From Peribolospora baueri (lineage: Eukaryota > Basidiomycota > Peribolosporomycetes > Peribolosporales > Peribolosporaceae), in NCBI GenBank assembly GCA_029717555.1, contig JAMDHS010000145.1:1-27822 (forward strand): DNA of 27,822 nt. The letters are read 5' to 3'. A program made the translations under genes and the position numbers. The notes under the pieces were generated by a model. That model saw only the letters and a program-made list of their open reading frames with translations. It had not been told where the DNA came from and did not search any database. Shown piece after piece: positions 7,742 to 17,182 of the stretch (within the stretch, counting starts at the first letter, position 1; each line of letters begins with the position of its first letter).

Positions 7742-10373
7742 ATGGCCGAAGGTGTCAGATCGGCACGCGCCTCCACAGCCACTTCTTCCACACCTCCCGC
7801 CGCCCCCGGTCGCGAGGGCCTCCGTCGCAAGATACAGCCGCCACGTCGACTCCTCTCTCCCTCACCGCCCCCCACCCGTCCCTCCACCTCCCATGCCCCC
7901 ATCCACCGCTCCGTCTCTGGCGCTCGCTCATCCAAAGCCGTTGTCGCCGGCGCCGGCGCAGGCACCGGCTCCTCCTCCGCCAGATCTTCTTCTTCTTCCG
8001 CCCTTTCCACCGCTGCCAACGCCAATGGCAAGGTGACCGCTCGGAGAGGCGAGAGCAAGGACAAGGGCAAAGAGAATGTAGACGCCGGCACGGATGCCGC
8101 CGCGAAGAAGAGAAAGCGCAGGTGAGCACCTCGGCCCCTTCTTTTCTTCCTATTTCGCCCTGGTCATGCACCCTACCCGCATGCATCCGTCATGTCGCGA
8201 CCGTAACCGCCGTTCTCACCGCATATACGCTTTCTTCTTCTCCCAACCTTTCTCTCGTCTTGACCGACCCAGCTCGGCTGCCAATGCCGCCATCCCTTCC
8301 GGCTCCCCGCCCACCTCAGCATCCAAGCTCAAGGCTAAGGTCGGTCGTGGCGCGGATCAAGACCGCAGCGATGAAAAGGACGTAGAAAGCGCTCGGTCGA
8401 ACAAACGGAGCGTTTCGCCCGGCTCGATGAGACGGGAGCGAGGGGCGGAGAGAGCAAAAGCCACCACTGGCAAGGCGGGCGCGGCCGCCGACCGAGGAGT
8501 AGAAGAAGACCGATCGGACCAGCACGGCACTCGATCCGGGTACGAGTCAGACGACGCGCTGTCCCTCGCCGAGATCGATGCAGCCGAACCTGACTTCGAA
8601 GAGGACGGATACGACAGTCCGGCCAGTTCTCGTCGATTCGCGCCCGCTCCCATCTTCTTCCCACACTGTCCGCCCCCGCGACCTCGATTCGGCGTCAACG
8701 ACCTGTCGCCTGACGAGACGTCCGCGCCTCCCACCTTCATTCGCAACGGAAAGAGCTTCACCGGTCCCGGATCGCCGCCTTCAGCTCGCAAGTCTTTCGA
8801 CGGCAACGCGACCAAGTCACACAGTCGCACCAAGTCCCTCCCTTCGCTCAGCAGGAAGCGACCCCTGTTCGCCAATTTCCAGCCGAAGCGCAGGGGAATG
8901 TCGGCCGAAGAACAGCGAGACGCGTACGATGACACGTCGAGTGACGAGGATGACTTCCATGAGGCCATGCTTCGGTCAGCCGATTTCGAGTTCTTCGGCT
9001 CCGATGGCGAGCGCGACAGCGCTAGGCCGTCCAACGGCAACGACGGCGGGTGCTCCGACGATGACACGCCCGCGACCACACCCCGCAGTCCCGGTCCTGA
9101 GCTCGGAGGCGACGACGTCAAGTCGACGACGCCTCCCCCGAGCGATTCGTCGTCATCGGCTCAGCAGCCGACGTCCATTCACGTACCGGTCACCGCACCC
9201 ATCGTCTTCAGCAACGCCCTTCCCGTCTCGACGCCCACGGGACCGGGGCCTGGCTCGAACCGTCTTCACGCCGGATCGTTGACGCTCTCTCTCCCCCAAC
9301 CTCTCTCCCCGCGCTTCTCTTCTGCACGAGCGTCAGCCTTAGCCGCCGCTGCCGCCGCCAACGCGTCGGCATCCTCGAAGAGTGACACACCGTTTAGTCC
9401 AACCCTTGCGCCTTCGTCTTCTGCTAGCGCGTCTGCTCCCTCCGCCGCCGCCGACGCCAGTCCCAGTGCTTGTCTTGGTCTCGGTTTCGGCGGCCTCGGA
9501 CTGCCCGGCTCGGCCGGTAACAGTCCCATGCTCACTGCGCTTCCGGGCATCTCCGTCGCGACGCATGGCATGAGCTTCAGCGGTGGCGGCATACCCTCCC
9601 CTGGTCCCTTGCTTGGACCTAGCGCTGTCTCCGGTCTTGGTAAGGCGTCCTACAGCTCGTCCGGCTTGGTAGGACACGCAACGGATGACGAAAACGACGA
9701 CGATGGCGACGCAGAGATGACCAGCGCCGGTGGTGCCAGGTCGCGCACGCCCGCGACCGCGAGTAGCATGCTCGACCTGGACCCGTTCGACCCGTACTCC
9801 GCCAAGCGCCGCAAACCCTCATCCTCGCTGCCCTACAAAGACGACGACAACGAATCCGTGTCGCCAGCGTCGGGTGCCGAGGCTTCGCGATCTTCGCGCT
9901 CTTCCACTTCGTATGCCAGCGCTACCACCTCACCGTGTGCTTCCCCTCGCGGTCGGCGCGGGCCTCACCGCAAGTCGGCAAAAGACGAGACGTATGACTG
10001 CGCAGACGAGTCAGACTCGCGGACATCGCTCTCGTGTGCCATGGATGATCGCATGGATGTGGACGCGTTCGACTTCGAGGCCGAGCTGGTACTGCTCAAA
10101 GGCCCGGAGACGATGGGCGTCGAAGAGCTCGATCGGTGCTGGGGCGGCAGCAGCCAAGCGGAGTGCCTCTCTGTAGAGGCATCTGACCGAGTAAAGGCGA
10201 TGCGAAACGACGATCGCGAGAGCGATGACGCGGACCTCGACATGGCGGACGCTGGTGCGGAGGGAATGGAGGACGGCGCTCGCAAGGCGACCAAGCTACC
10301 CGACACTCCTTGCGCCGGCGTCGTCTGCAGGGCCAAGGCGGCCGTCGAGGATGCGGCCAAGCGGGACGACTGA
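7742..10373 (+). CDS. Unrecognised Ser/Pro/Ala-rich, probably nuclear protein (826 aa)
   Basis: Two exons, 7742-8121 and 8273-10373. The intron, 8122-8272 (151 bp), starts GTGAGC, ends CCCAG, and joins a frame-2 exon to the long open frame. The start has A at -3 (ATCATGG). The protein is mostly low complexity: Ser/Pro/Ala-rich stretches with repeated SP and TP sites, acidic patches (SSDEDDFHEAM) and basic clusters that look like nuclear localisation signals, KKRKRS at 122-127 across the splice junction and AKRRK at about 637-641. The most protein-like segments are DEDDFHEAMLRSADFEFFG and, near the C-terminus, DAFDFEAELVLLKGPETMG. I cannot name a domain. The layout suggests a phosphorylated nuclear regulator, which is inference. 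The gene follows a very long pyrimidine-rich leader and its 3' end faces the NCE101-like gene across 1.2 kb. Confidence 0.75.
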
Positions 10374-11570
10374 TCGAAAGCTTTGCCCTCGCCCTCGCCC
10401 TCGACGACTTGCTACCTCTCTCCCTCGTTCTTTTCTCGGCCGTCCGAACGACGACTCGGTAACGACATGAACGCAGTACTTGCACATATGCACTCGGTAC
10501 ACGAGACGACGTATGGTTTTCTTTTTTTCTCTTCATGCCGCCTTTCTCCTTTCCACTTCAGCGACGCGATTCCTGCCGATACACAAAATACTCGACGTCC
10601 GCGAGGTCGGACATGCCCTCCAACTCCCGTTTTCCTCCTTTCTTCTCGTCCTCCGCTTCCTCTCTACCCTGCTCGTTTTCCCATCTCGTCCGTCCTCCAC
10701 TCATCCACCGCCGCCTTTTCGCACTCGTACGTTCGTCCGCCCGTCACCCCGTCTCTCGCCGTCTCTGAGGCACTGTGTCATAGCCATTTTTTCCCCACCC
10801 TCTTCCAAGCGAAGCATCCACCGCTCTTCCGTCTTTTCCTTTTTTCTTACGCTGTTGTTCGTTCGGGTCTTCGTCTTGTCGCAGAGATATTTTCCCTCGC
10901 CGTTATCTTTTCTCTCTGGCCTCGGCTCCCTTTCCTTGTCAGCCGATCTGTTCGCGCCGCTTTGTCTCCTTTGGGTCCTCTTTATAGGCGGAAGTAGTCT
11001 TCTCACTTCTTCGCTCTTTCTCCAATCTATCTGCCTTGCTTCTTGCCCTACCCTTCCCCCGCTCAGCTTCCATCGCCCTGCGCCGAGGCACCCCTCTTCC
11101 CTCTTCCCTCTTTCATTCGTCGCTCAGTCGCGTTATTCATTCGCCGCTTCTTGTCCTTCGTCACCTCGTCACCTCCCTACCTACCGTCGGCCTACCTCTA
11201 TTCCATTACCAACTCTGTCGCCACCACCCCTCGTCTTTGTCATATACGAGTTTCCCCCCCACAACCTCGTTAAACTTTTTTGATAGAAAAGAAAGTCGAA
11301 CTTGAGTGTTGTTTGCATCTTTTTTTCCGTGTCTGTTGAGACTATCGTATGGTGGTGGATAGATTGGAAGAGGGAAGTTGGTGACCTGTCGAGCGCGAGG
11401 GCCAAGTCTTGATTGTCGACTGACTGCCGGTCAGTGACAACTAACTGGATGACGAAACCAAGCCCTCTCTCTTCCTTGCTTGCTTTCCATCAGCCTCCCC
11501 GCCTCCTCGCCTCACCCGCCACCCCACCCCACCCCACCCCGCTGACGACAAGACAAGACTTCCCGCCCGC
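10374..11570. other. Convergent intergenic region with strong pyrimidine bias on the plus strand
   Basis: Between the ends of two convergent genes. From about 10400 to 11270 the plus strand is very rich in C and T, with many TTTCC, CCTCC and TCTC runs. The bias stops near 11275 at a short A/T stretch. Open frames here on the plus strand are Ser/Pro/Leu/Phe translations of pyrimidines and carry no domain. At 11423-11439 there is a short hairpin (ACTGAC ... GTCAGT), and CCACCCCA repeats lie near 11517-11540. It probably holds the 3' UTRs of both neighbours. No gene is supported. Confidence 0.5.
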
Positions 11571-11911
11571 TTACTCCGTCCTTCCACTTTCCCCTCCCTC
11601 CCGGTGCTCCTCCTGTCCCTCCGTCCCCCGAGCCTCCCAGTGCTGCTCCTCCTGTCGTCCCTCCATCCGCCGAGCCTCCCACTTCTTCCAAACAAGCTCC
11701 GGAAGCGTCCTCCCCTCCTGCCGTCCATTGCGCGGGTCACGCTCGTAGAGGACGTAGGCGAATATGCCTGTTAGGGCGCCGAAGATTGGGTCGGCCGTCC
11801 TAAGGTTGGTTGGGGTCGGAAGACGTTCGCGTTAACCTTTTGTCATGGCTACTTTGCATGCAACGCACCCCTCTCTGTGTAGGTAGCCCACCTTGAAATT
11901 AGATATCTCAT
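11571..11911 (-). CDS. NCE101: NCE101-like small membrane protein (82 aa)
   Basis: Two exons: 11892-11911 (20 nt) and 11571-11799. The intron, 11800-11891 (92 bp), starts GTGGGC, ends TTAG, and has TTAAC inside. The joined product begins MRYLISRTADPIFGALTG and continues IFAYVLYERDPRNGR, TLPELVWKKWEARR, then a Gln/Glu/Gly-rich tail to residue 82. This fits the non-classical export protein family: yeast NCE101 is 53 aa with DP-hydrophobic-G-YYVYER-GRP-G-L-EL-W in the same order. One membrane segment at about residues 10-25. In yeast the protein is linked to export of leaderless proteins, and its biochemical role is unclear. The last 30 or so residues are made of two imperfect repeats (EARRMEGRQEEQHW, EARGTEGQEEHR) and are not part of the family core. 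Divergent from SGO1. A further upstream exon cannot be ruled out. Confidence 0.8.
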
Positions 11912-12142
11912 CCTCGCAGCGACGAAGATGTGAGTAGGAAACGATGACTGGGGTGGTGAGATGGATGGATGTTCAAGGTCGGTGCGGTGCGGTCATACTT
12001 TCGAGCGCACGTGACTAGTCGCGTGCGCGTGCGCAACGCGTAGAGCTTACTTACCCTGACTACTTTCACTTCTCACTTTCAGCTCGACGGCGAGACCGGA
12101 CCACCTTGAACGTTCAAGCTCCTCGACATCCTTCCGGGTCGC
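11912..12142. promoter_or_regulatory. Divergent NCE101/SGO1 promoter with MluI cell-cycle box
   Basis: The 231 bp between two divergent start codons contain ACGCGT at 12036-12041 (the MCB core bound by MBF-type factors in fungi), CACGTG at 12008-12013 and a GCGTGCGCGTGCGC run between them. An MCB would suit a mitosis/meiosis gene such as shugoshin. Site function is inferred from known consensus sequences only. Confidence 0.35.
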
Positions 12143-13610
12143 ATGGCGCCAGAAACGCGGCGCGACGGTCGAGGCATGCCTCTCACCGGCGTCTCTTACG
12201 AGACCATGCTGGAGACCTTTGACATCTGTGAGTCGCCGCCCGTCGTCCTGGCTTGGCTGCCTTGGTCAGCAGCGCCCTTCGAGCTTGCCAAGCTGACGCC
12301 ACGCTCGTCAGTCAAACGCAAGCACATTACACAAAACAGGGACATCATAAGGACAAACACTCACTCGGCACTGCGAATCCGTGAGCTAGAAGCGCGCATC
12401 TACGCCCTCGAGAGCGACAAGAACGATTTGCGGGTGGCCAACTTTGGCTTGCGTGGGGAGAACGAGCGGCTATGGAACCACATACAAGAGGTCCGAAGAG
12501 TGAGCACCCTCGTTTGCACGCTCTCTCGCCCAAGATGGGACAACTCTCAGATGTTTGCTTTTCCTTTTTCTTCTTCCTGCGGTGTAGACTGCCCGAATGC
12601 TCCTTCAAGCATTAGCAGCCATTCCAGAACCGTCAAGGTCTTCCTTCCTTCCCACGCCCATCAACTCGCCTCAACCGATCGACGTATCCCCTCTGTCCGC
12701 CTACACCAATACACTTGTCGCCCGCCCTGTTGCTCAATCTCCAGGAGACGACCTTGAGGACGTGAGGGAGAGCGAGGAGGAGACCAACGTCAACATCTTG
12801 AAGGACTCTTCTAACACGTCACAGAACGTAGACGACTTTGTAACTGTTAGCGGCCCGCGCGCTCGGCGAAGAACGGTGAAACGGCCACCAGCGAAGAGGA
12901 CTGCGGTGGAGATGGAGAAGGAGAAGGAGAAGGAGAGGGAGAAGGAAAAGGTAACCGAGAAGGAGAAGCTAGCGGTCCTCGACGATGCCCGATCGCCTTC
13001 CCCACCGACACCGATGCCGCCCAGCACTGGCCCTTCGCGCAAGCGCAAGTGTCGCGTTGGGACATCAGAACCGGGCAGGTCAAACCTCTTCTCGCCGACG
13101 ATGGAGCTGCCCGATCCGATGAAGGAAGCGGAAGCGGTCGTGACGCAGGCCGAGGCGCAGCAGCAGGCCGGGATCGAGAATGGACGAGAAAGGCGGGCGA
13201 GGAAGAGCGTCAATTACGCCATGCCCAAGCTGAATACGTGAGTCGGAACCGGCGCGAGCGGCGAGCCTCCCGGCCGCCATGGAACTCATCGTCTTCCCCT
13301 TCCTTTGTACAGAAAACTTCGCAAGCCCGATCCTACTGAAACCATGCCTGCCGGACGGGCGCGGCAGCCGATGTTGGGACACATCGCCAACGAAGGCTCA
13401 ACGTCTGGGAGTGCGCTCGCGCGTGGTGCCACGAACGGAGTGAGGAGCGTCAGCGCGGGCGAGGAAGAGACGCGCAAGGCGACAGAAGATGTGGCGCCTA
13501 CAGGAGGTCAAACCGATAAAAAGGCGCCGCCCGAGCCGAGAGCAGGAGACGCATCGGGAGGAGCGTTGGACGGCAAACGCTCCGGTCGAAGACACACGGC
13601 GGTGATATGA
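12143..13610 (+). CDS. SGO1: Shugoshin, centromeric cohesion protector (406 aa)
   Basis: Four exons: 12143-12227, 12312-12499, 12588-13237, 13313-13610. Introns of 84, 88 and 75 bp start GTGAGT, GTGAGC and GTGAGT, end CAG, TAG and CAG, and all junctions keep frame. The N-terminal domain (about residues 22-91) joins across intron 1 as FDIFKRKHITQNRDI and continues as a coiled coil (LRIRELEARIYALESDKNDL). This is the shugoshin N-terminal region that binds PP2A-B56. The middle is disordered with a KE-rich run. The C-terminal SGO motif is at about 295-313 and spans intron 3: RRARKSVNYAMPKLNT followed by KLRKP, the basic motif that reads phosphorylated histone H2A at centromeres. The family role is to guard cohesin from separase through PP2A and to help chromosome bi-orientation. 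Length is typical for fungi. Confidence 0.9.
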
Positions 13611-13946
13611 AACGCGCCGGTCGAGGAGTGGTTCTTGGCTTTCGGTTGTGCGTCTGTACGTGTAGGATTGGTCATTCCCGTCGAACATGCATACCATGGG
13701 GTCCCCCAGAGGGGCACTTTTTTGTCCTTCTTTGCTGCCGATACCAGACCCTCTTCTCACTCACGCACGAGAGGGGAGAGGACAGGCGGGTCTGAATTAC
13801 CACGGCGTCTTTCGATGGGTATCACGAACACGGCGGGGTACATACATACATAACAAATAGTCAAGGGCTCGAAGGCGTACGATAACCGACGGAACTCTCA
13901 CGATCGAGTGAGCGAGGACCGTCGAGGCCGGTGGAATGCTCCCTAC
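13611..13946. other. Convergent intergenic region SGO1/HOS3
   Basis: About 336 bp between two convergent stop codons, presumably the two 3' UTRs. Contains a short CATA repeat (about 13843-13853). Nothing else seen. Confidence 0.5.
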
Positions 13947-16900
13947 TCACTCCGGCAAATTTTTCGCTCCGCCTACGTTCTTAAGCTTCACTATCAGCGG
14001 TTTCCGCTCTGGGCCATTACTGTATGGAGACAACAGCGGCGGCGGTAGCGCTGGCGTCGGAGAATCCGTCCTTCCATCTTGACCCTCTCGCTCGTCTGCT
14101 GCCGGCAGGCTGCCCGCGGCCAGAGGAAGGGGAGGTTCCGTAGCTGGGGCTTTGCTAGAAGGTAGAGCACCATATTTCTCCGAAGGAGTCCGCGGTTGGT
14201 CGGACAGAACACCGGGCTGAGCATGCGCCGGGCTCGCTGTGGCCGATTTGGACTGCCGTTCCGTAGCGGCCTTTGCGGCCGACTTGCGTCCTCTCCCGGC
14301 GGGCAGGGCCGGCTGGTGGTATATTGGTTCGACGCTTCGTGTAGGAGCCTTGAGCGCTCCTCGATCCCGCAGGGTCCTCCCGCTCGTCCCGCCCGCCATG
14401 ACGTCGGTGGCTGGAGGCGCCTTTGCGCGCCTGTACGGCCGATACGCCAACGGCACCTCTTCAAGACCACCTCTAGCTTGCGGAGAAGATGGAGGAGAAG
14501 CGGTCGAAAGCGAAGACGGAGGGGAAAGCTGGGGTGCTTCGGCTTCCATTTCCTCGAACAGGTCGAACGCCCGGCGGAGCCACGTCGGAGCGGGGTTGGC
14601 ATGGCCGGCGGGTAGGCCCAGCTTCCCTCGTCGACGTTTGAAAGCTTTGTCGATCTGCATGAGGTGTCGCAGCGAGGGATTCGTGTTGGGCTAAGAAACA
14701 AAACAGCGCCACCACCGAATCATTTCTTGACTTACCAGCGCAACCTCATTCTCGTCCCACCAGCCATCCGTCGCGCAGCCCCCCAGCGCGTCATAGCATA
14801 AACCCGCTACTGAAGCAGCAGCACCGCTGGTGAGCGCCCGATCAGAGTACCCTCCCTCGAGTACGGCCACAAGCTTTCCTCGCGCAAAACAATCTGCGAA
14901 ACGACAAGCATCGGCGAAGAAGCGGGAGTAGAATGACACGGGCACGGACTTTCCATGGCGCTGCATGGTTGGATACTCGTGTTGGCATGCGTCGTAGCCT
15001 GATAAAATGTGAGTGCAGTAAGATGTAGAAGCGAGATATGAAAATGAGCTCATGCGACGAGCGGTCGCTTTTGCGAGCCTCCATGCTCACCTGCGGACAC
15101 GAAAACGATTGTCTCCTCCTGAGTCGCCGCCGTCTCTCTCACAAACTGCTCCGCCGCTCCAAAGATACGAGGGGCGTACTTTTGCTCGTACAGAGTGGAA
15201 AACTGGGCTGGGCTGGAGAAGGATTCGAGGTGAACTGTGAGGGGGAAAGACCATGACGTTTGAGTGGAGAAGTGCTGATCTAACCCGCCAATAAGAGTCA
15301 GGATTACTGACCGTTCTCGATCCACTGGCCGTGAGCGCCAGCAATGCTCAAGCTGGCGTCCTTGACCTTGTCCATGTCTCCATCTTCGCACGGATACGAC
15401 TCGATATCGTGCAACGAACCGTAGAACAACTTGAGCTTCTCCTTTCCCCTCCATGCCCGGGCTGCAGAGGCTGGCCGATGCGATCCGTGTGACTCCGGAG
15501 GAGGCGTGGCTGGAAGTGGGATCTCCGCTGGCTCCACTGTGAGGGCGGGCATCGATTCGGGATCCGTCTCTCCTTCTGCGTCCATTTCGCCGTCCTGCTC
15601 TCCGTCAGTCGACTCGCTCTCCCACGCCCTCGCACCCTCAGACCCTTCTCCACTTTTCGCCGCTTGATCGATCGCTTCAAACCTTCGCGCCTCTTCGTTG
15701 ATCCTCCACGCCAGTTCTTGTGTCCCATTCCCGTGATGCAAATCAATGTCGAGCACCACCACGCGGTTCACGCCGTGTCGTATGTGTGCGTGGGCGGCAG
15801 CGACAGCGACATTGTTGATCATGCAAAAGCCTGAAGGGGACCTCTCTCCACAGTGGTGACCTGGAGGGCGAATGGGAACGAAGGCGCGAGTTGGTGTAGA
15901 AGACGGCACACCGTTCTTTGAAAGAAGAACTCTGGGTGTGAGAGGTCCACGTGGTGGCGGCGACGGCGTGCGCAGACGAGCAGAAGCGAATGCATCGACG
16001 AGACCATCAATCTCGTCCCCTTGTTCCTCTCCTGAGGCTCCGTTTACGTCCCTCGCCGCCCGTGTCACGCTATCCACCGCTTCCATCACGGCACCGGCAG
16101 CGCCCTGAATGGCGTTCAAAGTGCCCGGGCTGAAGTACAAGTCGCCCTGATCGAGATGTGGCGGCACCTCCGAGCGCTTGCTTGGGTGAGGGGAGAACGG
16201 GGACTGGTACGGCAGGTGAGGGGAGTCGGAGATGTACTTCTGGAGGAGAGAGAGGTAAGGAGTGGGAGGAGCATCGGCGTAGGTGCTTGCGGCGGCCTCG
16301 TCGCTGGTGTAGTATGGACAGGCAGGCAGGCCATCGGGGTCCTTGGCGACGTCAAAGGGCAGGAGGGGCTTGAGAGCTTTTCCACCGCCTGGGCTGTGTA
16401 CAAATAACAGCGACCGTCCCTCGAGTAGCGAGGGTTGAGCGCGCGATTGAAGAATAATGACAGGATCACTTGACGCACCGGCCGACTCCGACCGTATTGC
16501 CTGTTCAACCCTTGCGATACCACAAGCCAAGCCAATGTGAACGGCTCTGAGTCTCTCAGGACGCTCAACTAGATGCGAGGAGGATCCAGAGCGGAGCCAG
16601 CGATGATGTGAGCAAAGCGGTTGAGGGTGGACAGAGAGTCGGGATCCGAGCAGCCCATATGGAGGTGGTTGGGCGGAGGATACTCTTTGAAGGGGCAGAT
16701 CCGTGGAGACGCGCGCAGAGGCCGACCCAAGACCCATGGTGCCCATGACAGCAACCAAGTTATCGTCCTGCGACGGAGGGGCGGCGTGGGACGGGTCAGC
16801 AGCCATACCTGGTGTTCGTTGTGCGATCCTCAGGGAAGAATCACAACTTGGAGCGCTCTTCTCGGGCGAGGTCGTATCGGAAGCACGTGATCTTGCTTGC

Positions 16901-17013
16901 TCCTTGCCGTCGATGATGGTGATTACGTTCTTCTCACTTTGCCAGCTTGCCTCTTGCCTTCGTTCATCTCGCGCTTGTTCGCCAAACGACATGGTCGCAA
17001 CCTGACCCAGCAT
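13947..17013 (-). CDS. HOS3: HOS3-type class II histone deacetylase (about 950 aa)
   Basis: Four exons on the minus strand: 15312-17013, 15091-15234, 14736-14998, 13947-14690. Introns of 77, 92 and 45 bp start GTCAGT, GTGAGC and GTAAGT, end CACAG, TCAG and TTAG, and all join in frame. Family motifs: SSHLVERPERLRAVHIGL, RPPGHHCGE (active-site His at about 386-387), VVVLDIDLHHGNGTQ (zinc ligands D424 and H426), FYGSLHDIESYPCEDGD, GAHGQWIEN joined to VHLESF, VSAG joined to YDACQHEYP (third ligand D618) and LEGGYSDRALTSGA. The enzyme removes acetyl groups from histone lysines with zinc. An acidic Glu/Asp-rich insert of about 60 residues interrupts the catalytic domain after LHHGNGTQ, and about 250 low-complexity residues follow the domain. 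Start at 17013 or 16992 (A at -3). A possible in-frame intron near 16820-16940 would shorten the N-terminus. Divergent from ALG1. Confidence 0.9.
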
Positions 17014-17182
17014 TGCTTGCTCTTTTCCTATCAAAGGCAACGAACCGCTCGCCACCAAGGTGGCTCCAATCAACGACCTCCTTCATCGTCGCTCCCCTGT
17101 CCCCGACTCCCTAATCCCGACCTCCCCCTCTTCCCACTCTGGCGCCCGTCGCCTTTGTCAACTTGACCCCCAACCTGTCCTC
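17014..17182. promoter_or_regulatory. Divergent HOS3/ALG1 promoter
   Basis: Only 169 bp separate the two start codons, so both genes must share or overlap their core promoters. The right half is pyrimidine-rich in the ALG1 direction. No clear TATA box. Confidence 0.5.

Noticed and set aside
10383-11305. Several plus-strand frames of 80-267 codons
   Set aside because: Translations of a polypyrimidine tract (Ser, Pro, Leu, Phe) in all three frames at once, as expected from composition and not from coding.
11413-11748. Plus-strand proline/serine-rich frames
   Set aside because: They are shadows of the NCE101-like exon 2 on the minus strand, where family residues and splice sites agree.
17014-17073. 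Extension of HOS3 upstream of 17013
   Set aside because: The frame opens with TTG; the ATGs at 17013 and 16992 are the first usable starts.
17060-17182. N-terminal extension of ALG1 in the same frame
   Set aside because: The frame opens with GTG, not ATG. The first ATG at 17183 leads straight to the membrane anchor.
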